Below are positions 55,537 through 64,000 of a stretch of 64,000 bases of DNA, piece by piece (the first letter of the stretch is position 1; each line of letters begins with the position of its first letter). The notes under the pieces were generated by a model. That model was not told where the DNA came from, searched no databases, and worked only from the letters and a program-made list of their open reading frames with translations. A program made the translations under genes and the position numbers. Origin of the DNA: Siphonodentalium dalli (Eukaryota > Mollusca > Scaphopoda > Gadilida > Siphonodentaliidae); contig CP136061.1 in NCBI GenBank assembly GCA_032622095.1, positions 84,482,324-84,546,323 on the forward strand, in the 5' to 3' direction.

Positions 55537-58205
55537 TAGCTCAGCTTTACTTTGTAAAGTTTGAGCTATTGCCGTTGGTTGATCATCTGTCTGTCCATCC
55601 ATCCATCCATCAACAATTTCCTTTGGCACACCCTACAGGCCACATCCCTCATCCATTCATCACCAAACTTCATAGGGATCATCGGGGTGACCTCTAGGTG
55701 GAAGATTAGCATTTTTTCCATTGAAAAACATGGACACCAGTGACCATCTTGGATTTTACTCTTTACATCACTAAATCCTTTGTTGTGCCCTACAGGCCAC
55801 ATCCCTGACCCGATCTTCACCAAACTTCATATGGATTATCGGGATGACCTCTAGATGGGAGCTTACCATTTTTAGCTAAACTTTACTTTGTAAAGTTTGA
55901 GCTATTGCCATGGCTTTGTCTGCGTCTTCCGTGTGTGCGTGTGTGTGTGTAAGGGGGGGTGTGTGTGTGTGTGCGTGGGTGATGCATCAACAATTTCCTT
56001 TAGCACGGGCTACAGGTCATACCTTTGGTCGGATCATTATAAAATTTGTCATAGCTGTCGACATTGACATGTAGATGGGAACGAGTCATTTTGGGGTCAT
56101 TCTGGGAAAAAACATGGCCGCCAGTGGCCATCTTGGATTTCAAAATTCAATCCATTAGCACGGGCTACAGGTCCTCCCGTTCGTCTGATCATCATGAAAT
56201 TTGTCATGGATATTAATATTGACATGTAGATGGGAACGAGTCATTTTGGGGTCATTCGGCCAAAAAACATGGCCACCAGCAGCCATTTTGGATTTTACTC
56301 TTTGCATGACTAAATTGTTTGGCACGGGCTACAGGTCCTACCTTTGATCGAATCATTATGAAATTTGTCATGGATGTTAACAATGACATATAGATGGGAA
56401 CTTGTCATTTTTGGGTCGTTCGGCCATAAAATATGGCCGCGGGAAGCCATCTTGGATTTTACTCTTTGCATGACTAACTCCTTTGGCACGGGCTACAGGT
56501 CGTACCTTTGGTCGGATCATTATGAAATTTGTCATGGCTGTTGACATTGACATGTAGGTGGGTACGAGTCATTTTGGGGTCATTCGGCAAAAAAACATGG
56601 CCGCCAGTGGCCATCTTGATCATCATGAAATATGTCATGGAAGTTAATATTGACATGTAGATGGGAACGAGTAATTTTGGGGTTGTTCGGCCAAAAAACA
56701 TGGCCGCCAGCAGCCATCTTGGATTTTACTCTTTGCATGACTAAATCCTTTGGCACGGACTACGGGTCGTACCTTTGGTCGGATCATCATGAAATTTGTC
56801 ATGGATGTTAACAATAACATGTAGATGGGAACGAGTCATTTTGGGGTCATTCGGCAAAAAAACATGGCCGCCAGCAGCCATCTTGGATTTTGTTCTTTGC
56901 ATGACTAAATCGTTTGGCACGGGCTACAGGTCGTACCTTTGGTCGCATCATTATGAAATTTGTCATGGCTGTTGACATTGACATCTAGATGGGAACGAGT
57001 CATTTTGGGGTCATTTGGCCAAACAGCATGGCTGCCAGTGGCCATCTTGGATTTCATAATTCAATAAATTAGCACAGACTACAGGCCGGAATGTTAGTTT
57101 GATCATCATGAAATTTGTCGTGGAAGTTAATATTGACATGTAGATGGGAACGAGTCATTTTGGGGTCATTCGGCAAAAAAACATGGCCACCAGTGGCCAT
57201 CTTGGATTTCAAAATTCAATTCATTAGCACGGGTTACAGGTAGTACTGTTCATCTGATCGTCATGGATGTTAATATAGACATGTAGATGGGAACGAGTAA
57301 TTTTGGGGTCGTTCCGCCAAAAAACATGTCCGCCAGCAGCCATCTTGGATTTTACTCTTTGCATGACTAAATCATTTGACACAGGCTACAGGTCGTATCT
57401 TTTGTCGGATCATCATGAAATTTGTGATGGATGTTAACAATGACATGTAAATCGGAACGAGTCTTTTTGGGGTCATTCGGCAAAAAAACATGGCTGCCAG
57501 TGGCCATCTTGGATTTTACTCTTTGCATAACTAGGCCTTTCAACTTAATCACTCCATTGACTGTAACACAAGAAATTATTCCCTTTCCAAGTTGAGCTAC
57601 AGTGTCATTGACACTTTCATTTCCGAATTCTGTTGAAAAATATGGCCACTAGTGGCCATCTTGGATTTCAGTTTTAAATCCTTTGGCACACCCAACAGGC
57701 CACATCCCTCATCGTATTGTCACCAAACTTCATATGGATCCTTGGGGTGACCTCTAGATGGGAGCTTACCATTTTGTCTGAATTCTGTTAAACAAAGGGC
57801 TGCCAGTGGCCATCTTGGATTTTACTCTTTGTGTGACTAAATCCTTTAGCACACACCCTACAGGTCAAATCCCTCACCCAATCATCACCAAATTTAATAC
57901 CGATCATCAAGGTGACCTCTTGATGGGAGCTTACCAATTATTCCCATTTTCAATAAAAAACATGGCTGCTGGCAGCCGTCTTGGATTTTACTCTTTGCAT
58001 CACTAAATTCTTTGGCACACTGTGCAGGCCACATCCCTCATCCGATCGTCACCAATCTTCATTTTGGTCTTAGGGGTGACCTCTGGATGGAAGCCATCTA
58101 GTACTACTTAGACATTTTAAACTTTCGGCATTCCTAATCGCTCTATTGACTGCAACACATGAAATTTTATTACACCCCATTCAAGTTGAGCTACAGTGTC
58201 ATTGA
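55537..58205 (+). repeat. Large array of roughly 150-190 bp units ('gagctattgcc' repeat)
   Basis: Opens with a hairpin 'agctcagctttac'/'gtaaagtttgagct' at 55537 and again at 55873. Then about 14 units with 'ggcacgggctacaggtc', 'gatcatcatgaaatttgtcatgg', 'agatgggaacgagtcatttt', 'aaacatggccgccag' and 'ccatcttggattttactc'. Two subtypes alternate ('cacatccctcat' and 'cgtacctttggtc'). Short frames inside are repeat translations. Confidence 0.88.
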
Positions 58206-58594
58206 CACTTTCATTTCACCTCACCATGGAAAAGTTTTTGGGAAAATTCTTCTCTACCGCTGCCAGTCTGGAAAGTCATGTAAATACAAGATTATCCTTA
58301 AGTTACCTTGAAGTTGAATCGCATGCGTAAAATTAATATTCAATAATCGCAGTAGCAGAAAATGAGGTGGAGTAAGGTTCCTCTTTTATGAGTGCCAAAT
58401 GTGCAATATTTTCACTGAGTACGGGTTAAACTTCATCAGTCATCAATAGATGATAAATCAATAAAAAATATTACAAAATACTTGCTAAGTCCGGAAAAGT
58501 TAATGAATTTCATTGCCTCAAGATCATGAAAAATTGCAATAAAATCCTGGAAAAGTCTTGGAATTTCATGAACCTTGTTATAATCTATTTAAAG

Positions 58595-58729
58595 GTGAAG
58601 AAGAATGACGTGAATGCAGAAGATATGGAGGTGTTGAATGATACGTCGAAGGAGTTAAGAAAGACTCAAGTGCACATCAAGATGGATGTCGAGAGAAACT
58701 TCACAACACTCAAGGGAATGATGGTCGAG
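58595..58729 (+). CDS. Kinesin-14-like gene, coiled-coil exon
   Basis: The exon has 135 nt, 45 codons, phase 0 at both ends. The acceptor AAAG has a poor pyrimidine tract; the donor is GTGTGT. The peptide begins VKKNDVNAEDMEVLNDTSKE and ends TTLKGMMVE, a charged helix with regular Leu/Val/Met positions. The frame is open upstream into the intron, so the start rests on the acceptor and on continuity with the neighbouring phase-0 exons. A repeat cluster with a 46-bp satellite begins just after the donor. Confidence 0.8.
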
Positions 58730-58802
58730 GTGTGTATCTATATATAAAAAGTAATGATGGCCAGTGAAATCTACCGGGTCTGTGGGAACGCCCATATACA
58801 TA

Positions 58803-58962
58803 TAGAGTAATGCCCTAAATAATTGATTCCTTAACCACAGCAGAATTATGGGTAACTTTTCAGGATTTAGTCAGAAATATGGCTTGTTGCCATTCAGCGG
58901 AAAGGTCTCACTCCCATAATTCTGCTGTGATTAAGGAGTCGATTATTTAGGGCATTACTGTG
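58803..58962. mobile_element. PAL-A fold-back MITE, copy 26, right arm shortened
   Basis: Left arm nearly full, right arm reduced to its outer half; splits the duplicated unit. Confidence 0.82.
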
Positions 58963-59101
58963 CATACATATAATAATACTATATACCATCTCGTCCTCTA
59001 GACGGGTCCCTGTGTATTTCAAAAGCCATTAATTACATAAGTTTACTAAATACATGAAACTTTTAGTCACATCATGAAACGACTGACCCAGATTACAAAA
59101 T

Positions 59102-59345
59102 TTAACCCTTTCATGACTAGAGCTTCCTGAAATTTTGTGAAAATTCTGTGCCAATGTGTTCTCTTATATATATGACTCTCCCGTAGGGAGCCTCGCACAT
59201 ATAAGAGAATGCATTAACCTAACAATATTTACCTTGACGTTGTGTAAGCCAGTGCATTCTCTTATATATGCATTTATATAAGAGAATGCACTGGCACAGG
59301 ATCTTAAATGCTGCACCAGCGCAGCTCCCGCCTTGAAAGGGTTAA
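59102..59345. mobile_element. TTAA-3 element
   Basis: TTAA both sides; 'ccctttcatgactagagcttc' and 'gcagctcccgccttgaaaggg' ends; two hairpins. Confidence 0.8.
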
Positions 59346-59375
59346 ATGAGCCAAATGTATATTATTAACAGCCAG

Positions 59376-60430
59376 TGAAATCTACCGGGTCTGTGGGAAC
59401 GCCCATATATATATGTCTGTGTGAAATCTACCGGGTCTGTGGGAACGCCCATATATATATGTCTGTGTGAAATCTACCGGGTCTGTGGGAACGCCCATAT
59501 ATATATGTCTGTGTGAAATCTACCGGGTCTGTGGGAACGCCCATATATATATGTCTGTGTGAAATCTACCGGGTCTGTGGGAACGCCCATATATATATGT
59601 CTGTGTGAAATCTAACGAGTCTGTGGGAACGCGCATATATATATGTCTGTGAAATCTACCGGGTCTGTGGGAACGCCCATATATATATGTCTGTGTGAAA
59701 TCTACCGGGTCTGTGGGAACGCCCATATATATATGTCTGTGTGAAATCTACTGGGTCTGTGGGAACGCCCATATATATATGTCTGTGTGAAATCTACCGG
59801 GTCTGTGGGAACGCCCATATATATATGTCTGTGTGAAATCTACCGGGTCTGTCGGAACGCCCATATATATATGTCTGTGTGAAATCTACCGGGTCTGTGG
59901 GAACGCCCATATATATATGTCTGTGTGAAATCTACCGGGTCTGTCGGAACGCCCATATATATATGTCTGTGTGAAATCTACCGGGTTTGTCGGAACGCCA
60001 ATATATATATGTCTGTGTGAAATCTACCGGGTCTGTGGGAACGCCCATATATGTATGTCTGTGTGAAATCTACCGGGTCTGTGGGAACGCCCATATATAT
60101 ATGTCTGTGTGAAATCTACCGGGTCTGTGGGAAAGCCCATATATATATGTCTGTGTGAAATCTACCGGGTCTGTGGGAACGCCCATATATATATGTCTGT
60201 GTGAAATCTATCGGGTCTGTGGGAATGCCCATATATATATGTCTGTGTGAAATCTACCGGGTCTGTCGGAACGCCCATATATATATGTCTGTGTGAAATC
60301 TACCGGGTCTGTCGGAACGCCCATATATATATGTCTGTGTGAAATCTACCGGGTCTGTGGGAACGCCCATATATATATGTCTGTGTGAAATCTACCGGGT
60401 CTGTGGGAACGCCCATATATATATGTCTGT
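59376..60430 (+). repeat. 46-bp satellite-like array, about 23 copies
   Basis: Highly uniform unit 'gtgtgaaatctaccgggtct', 'gtgggaacgccc', 'atatatatatgtct'. A G/C variant ('gtcggaacg') recurs in scattered units. The unit is an expanded part of the interspersed repeat at 58755 and 51068. Confidence 0.95.
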
Positions 60431-60897
60431 ACATTCATATAATAATACTATATACCATCTCGTCCTCTAGACGGGTCCCTTTGTATTTCAAAAGCCATTA
60501 ATTACATAAGTTTACAAAATACAGGAAAGTTTTAGTCACATCATGAAATGACTGACCCAGGTTACAAAATTTAACCCTTTCATGACTGGAGCTTCCTGAA
60601 ATTTTGCGAAAATGCGGTGCCAATGCGTTCTCTTATATATGTGACTCTCCCATAGGGGGCCTCATGAACATTGTAAGCCAGTGCATTCTCTTATATATAT
60701 GAAGCTCCCTATGAGAGACACCAGCACAACTCCCGTCATGAACCTTGTATGCCAGTGCATTCTCTTATATATGCGAGACTCTTTATTGGAGACTTGCACA
60801 TATAAGAGAATGCACTGGCATAGGATCTTAGGATAGGATAAGTTTATTTACAATCTTTAAAGCTGAACCAGGGCAACTCCCATCATGAAAGGGTTGA
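60431..60897 (+). repeat. Duplicated unit 2, distal part, with TTAA-3 element at 60571-60897
   Basis: 'ataataatactatataccat' and 'tcatgaaatgactgaccc' segments as in unit 1, then a TTAA-3 element with rearranged hairpins and right TTAA mutated to TTGA. Confidence 0.78.
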
Positions 60898-60981
60898 AAA
60901 ACCTATAGAGAGCCCCACACAGAATGGAGCAGACGACACTCCATAGTCCATTCTACTATATATGCGAGGCTCCATAAAGGG

Positions 60982-61381
60982 TTAACCCTTTACCCAACAA
61001 AATGGCCAAAAACGGCCAAATAAAGCTGCAACAGCCTAAATTATCTTGGGTCTGTCTCAATAAAACCATACAAATATGGATATCATTGGAACCGGCTCAT
61101 TGACCACATTGTGATGGTTACAGTTATGCCCTGTGCCAATGCATTCTCTTATATATGCGAGTCGACCATAGGTCGCCTCGCATATATAAGAGAATGCATT
61201 GGCCTAAAAAAAATCTTTTTTTAACACTTTTGACCATATTTTCTTACATTCTTTAACAATTTTATAATTTTTAATGTGTTAAGCCAATGCATTCGGTTAT
61301 ATATGCGAGGCGACCTATGGTCGACTCGCATATATAAGAGAATGCATTGGCACAGGGCCGTTCTGTTGGGTAAAGGGTTAA
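60982..61381. mobile_element. TTAA-1 element with paired hairpins
   Basis: TTAA both sides, CCCTTTACCCAACA ends; one hairpin arm has 'cattcggttatat'. Confidence 0.87.
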
Positions 61382-61500
61382 CAAAAATGTGTCTTGCCTT
61401 TATCAAGCAAGTTATTAATTTCAGATGATCAAACACTGTTTTCTTGATTGAATCCCTAAAATTCAAACGAAGCAGTGTGCGTTAGAGTACATTTATCTCT

Positions 61501-61715
61501 TTACCTTTTGATGACGGGAGCTGCGCTGGGGTAGCATTAAAAACCTCGCATATATAAGAGATTGCACTGGCTTACACAATCAAGGTAAATATTGTTAGGC
61601 CAATGCGTTCTCTTATATATGCGAGGTGCCCTATCGGCGACTCGCATATATAAGAGAATGCATTGGCACAGGGTTTTCACAAATTTTCAGCAAGCTCCTG
61701 TCATGAAAGGGTTAA
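61501..61715. mobile_element. TTAA-3 element
   Basis: 'ttaccttttgatgacgggagc' and 'ctcctgtcatgaaagggttaa'; left TTAA decayed. Confidence 0.75.
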
Positions 61716-61798
61716 ACCGAGTTTGTTTGTCTCCTAAATGAGCCTCAGTCGATATCTCGTTGAATCTGTTTTCATGATTTATTTTACTCTCGTATCAG

Positions 61799-61915
61799 TT
61801 GAAAGAATCCTTTTTGAAAATAAAAGGTATGGATGCTGGTAATAGTGAAGAAACAGAAGAGATCAGGGCGCTGTACAGGAAAGAATGCATCCAGCGCAAG
61901 CTGCTCTATAACCAG
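61799..61915 (+). CDS. Kinesin-14-like gene, exon (stalk end and neck); gene continues beyond window
   Basis: The exon has 117 nt, 39 codons, phase 0 at both ends, with acceptor CTCGTATCAG and donor GTTACT. The peptide ends ALYRKECIQRKLLYNQ. In kinesin-14 (KIFC/Ncd/KCBP-type) proteins a helix with an R-K-L-x-(H/Y)-N signature comes directly before the conserved start of the C-terminal motor. This is the main reason for naming the gene. It fits the long coiled coil just upstream. No motor exon appears in the remaining 2 kb, so the motor should lie to the right of the window. Other coiled-coil proteins cannot be fully excluded without it. Confidence 0.82.
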
Positions 61916-61969
61916 GTTACTATTATTTTTACACCAATTTTGAAAAAATATATAACGTATTATGTTATT

Positions 61970-62160
61970 GGTCCGTCCATCATGATGTCTGTCTCTCCTT
62001 CCATCCGATCGCTTTTTTTGCTTCAGGATGATAACAATAGTATGTCTGAACTGAATGGAATGAAATTTGGTATGTGAGTTTACTAGACCAAAATACAGGT
62101 CAAGTTCGAATTTGGGTTCCACCCGCCAATTTTCACCAGAGTTATGACCCTTTGTTAAAA
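61970..62160 (+). repeat. 'ggatgataac' interspersed repeat fragment
   Basis: 'tccgtccatcatgatgtctg', 'ggatgataacaatag', 'tgaatggaatgaaatttggt' and 'aaaatacaggtcaagttcga', as at 38.9-39.4 kb. Begins about 55 bp after the last exon's donor. Confidence 0.7.
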
Positions 62161-62219
62161 TTACCACGGGCGTATTTTGCCACGCCCTAACGATGCTCTT
62201 GTTATTTAATACATGCCCA

Positions 62220-62302
62220 CTCAAGACCAGCCTAGAGGTCAACTCGGGAGACCAGCCTAGAGGTCAACTCGGGAGACCAGCCTAGAGGTCAACTCGGGAG
62301 AC
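62220..62302. repeat. 25-bp tandem repeat, 3 copies
   Basis: 'agaccagcctagaggtcaac' 'tcggg' units. Confidence 0.88.
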
Positions 62303-62585
62303 ATCTCCCCAAAATGTGCCACTTCTAAATATTTTTGTTCTGGGGAGAACTTACTTCTCTCTCATATACCAGTATGGCAAAAGGGTATGCCATAATAAAG
62401 CCATAGAATCTTCAATCATCTATGGCAAGCTGTCAATAAATAACTAGATAGCAATATTTTCATTATTAGCTGACAAAAACCCACCTTTTGTACAAAAATG
62501 TGTTCATGTATTGACAGATCTAATGTTGATCTGCACAAATCAACCGAATATTTGAATCCATGTCGCCATTCATTTCCTATATTTA

Positions 62586-62763
62586 ATAACCCTTTCAGTG
62601 CCAAGTCCGATTTTTGTATCAACCCATCTTTCCTGTGATACATTGATGGAAAGAGCTCTAAGAGCTCTTTCCAACAATGTATCACATTATTATAATCAAT
62701 AAATTTGAAAATGATCAATGAAATATGGGTTGATACAAAAATTGGACTTGGCACTGAAATTAA
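62586..62763. mobile_element. TTAA-2 variant element (sister of 29991-30204)
   Basis: 'ccctttcagtgccaagtccg' and 'ggacttggcactgaaa' ends; the centre is 'ggaaagagctctaagagctctttcc'. The left arm has lost about 38 bp; both TTAA are degenerate. Confidence 0.78.
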
Positions 62764-63119
62764 GGATAATTATGAAGCTACTTCGGGCTATACAAAATAT
62801 GCGTGATGCCGTTTAACCAACCAACCAACGATCAGTATTCTCGATGCGAGCTCGCTAATAGATCATTTTGAAATTATTGCTGACATATATTCTATTGATT
62901 TGTGCAGATCAACAATAGATCTGACGATCCATGAATAATATTGATTTTAAAATGGATGTATAAATGTTATCTTGTGTGCTAAAAAGGCATACGTATTACA
63001 TTAATATATATGATTTTTTTAATGGCCAATTCTCAATTTGGATGAAATTTGAGTGACATTCCACCAACACATCGCATCAATATTGCCATTCTTCTGTTTA
63101 TGTCCTCAACTTCTCAAGA

Positions 63120-63341
63120 GCATGTGTCAAATATTAAAGCAGAACACCATATGAGGTCCCCAATGGGTGCACATCACAATATTTACCATCTGGGAACTTA
63201 AATGTCTCCCATAGCTGATGAGGCCATGTAGAATGAGGTCCCAAGAGGATAAATTTGGTGATGCTTGCCCACTATGCATCATGCACTAACTTCACCCTCT
63301 GGTGACCTCATTCTGCAAAGGACCGGATTTCTCAGGCCTGA
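63120..63341. mobile_element. Family C2 element, partial
   Basis: 'gaggtccccaatgggtgcac' interior and one hairpin ending 'aaaggaccggatttctcaggcctg'. Confidence 0.65.
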
Positions 63342-63427
63342 ATATACCAGTTATTTTACTCCCTGTTGAGTGTATTCCCTACTGGACCTGGCATAAAGTC
63401 TAGCTGCTATAGAAAGATGTATACACA

Positions 63428-63578
63428 CAAGCCTTGAAATAGGGTGTCTGTCATTTGCAGATTGAGGTCCCCAGAGGGTGAATTTAGTGATGCTACCCTG
63501 CATAGCAGGCTAGCATCACCAAATTCACCCTCTGGGGACCTCATTCTGCAAATGACAGACACCTTATTTCAAGGCTTG
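63428..63578. mobile_element. Family C element, single hairpin
   Basis: CAAGCCTTGAAATAGGG ends, a single GCAGAATGAGG-type hairpin. Flanks TATACACA and TATACATG match at 6 of 8. Confidence 0.8.
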
Positions 63579-63657
63579 TATACATGCACACAGGACTTTG
63601 TCCTATTTAAATAAGCTGATGAACATTTTCGAGTCGACATGAAATAGTGCGATTCAT

Positions 63658-63960
63658 TTGCCCTCTGCCAATGCATTCTCTTATATAAGCGAGTCAACCA
63701 TAGGTCACCTCGCATATATAAGAGAATGCATTGGCCTAACATATTTTTTATAATTGTTTAAGAATGTACAAAAATAATTATAAATAATTGTTGAAGAATG
63801 TAGGAAATAATGATAAAAAATGATAAAAATTGTTAAAGAATGTAAGAACAAATGATAAAAAATTGATAAAGAATGTAAGAAAAAATTGATAGAGAATGTA
63901 AGAAAAAATTATCAAAAAGTGTTAAATAATGTAGGAAATAATGACAAAAAATCATAACTG
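63658..63960. mobile_element. 'TATATATGCGAG' hairpin with AT-rich tail
   Basis: One 67-bp hairpin ('ccaatgcattctcttatata') followed by tandem 'ttgataaagaatgtaagaaa' units. No TTAA end visible; the partner end may be past the window or lost. Confidence 0.65.
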
Positions 63961-64000
63961 CGATGGCACGTGCACAAAGTATTTTATTTGGACGTTAAGC

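Larger units (their letters stand above)
58755..59345 (+). repeat. Duplicated unit 1 (holds PAL-A copy 26 and a TTAA-3 element)
   Basis: Order: 'ccagtgaaatctaccgggtc' segment, 'ataataatactatataccat' segment, 'acatcatgaaacgactgacc', TTAA-3. The same order returns at 59374-60897. Confidence 0.82.

Noticed and set aside
61784-62242. 152-codon minus-strand frame
   Set aside because: It overlaps a well-supported + strand exon and an interspersed repeat; it is the opposite-strand shadow.

Overview
The window is an AT-rich piece of nuclear genome from an animal. Spliceosomal introns, very dense short inverted-repeat DNA transposons and many minisatellites all point to a metazoan. The overall look (ACATGTA-type motifs, repeats of the 'ccggatgataactt' and 'gagctattgcc' kind) suits a marine invertebrate, possibly a mollusc or other lophotrochozoan, but the phylum is inference. 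Nothing bacterial, viral or CRISPR-like was seen.

One gene accounts for almost all convincing coding sequence. Ten exons on the + strand (9375-9482, 14472-14564, a 27-nt microexon at 40345-40371, 45815-46042, 46677-46785, 51447-51541, 52238-52288, 54130-54273, 58595-58729, 61799-61915) join in one open frame of 1107 nt (369 codons). Every junction is phase 0 except one phase-1 junction, and every intron is GT-AG. The protein has two aromatic WW-like segments, a UBA-like helical segment, and a long charged coiled-coil interrupted by a Lys/Pro/Thr-rich linker. It ends with a segment resembling the neck of minus-end-directed kinesin-14 (C-terminal motor) proteins. The motor domain should lie to the right of the window and the true 5' end to the left, or at a CpG-rich candidate exon pair near 2.9-3.2 kb. 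The largest intron (14.6-40.3 kb) is nearly all repeats.

The rest is transposon debris in a few families. PAL-A: about 26 copies of a roughly 215-bp near-perfect fold-back with TA target duplications (Tc1/mariner type). TTAA-1 to TTAA-5: elements starting CCCTTT and flanked by TTAA (piggyBac type), many carrying one or two copies of a 'TATATATGCGAG' hairpin. Family C: hairpin elements ending CAAGCCTTG, several with perfect 8-bp target duplications (hAT-like). Family D: a roughly 0.5-0.8 kb element with long terminal inverted repeats. There is also a 1.15-kb non-autonomous hAT element with a perfect 8-bp duplication and a LINE reverse-transcriptase fragment. Minisatellites are numerous; the largest is a 46-bp array of about 23 units at 59.4-60.4 kb. 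A 2-3 kb segment (22.1-27.3 kb) is tandemly duplicated.

The most unusual features lie where repeats meet the gene. Three exon boundaries have been copied in tandem: the donor of the 9.4-kb exon, the whole 14.5-kb exon (two dead copies upstream), and the donor of the 51.5-kb exon (eight GT donors at about 68-bp spacing). A 170-bp insertion with a 12-bp target duplication at 36.7-36.9 kb carries a hammerhead-ribozyme-like core on the minus strand.
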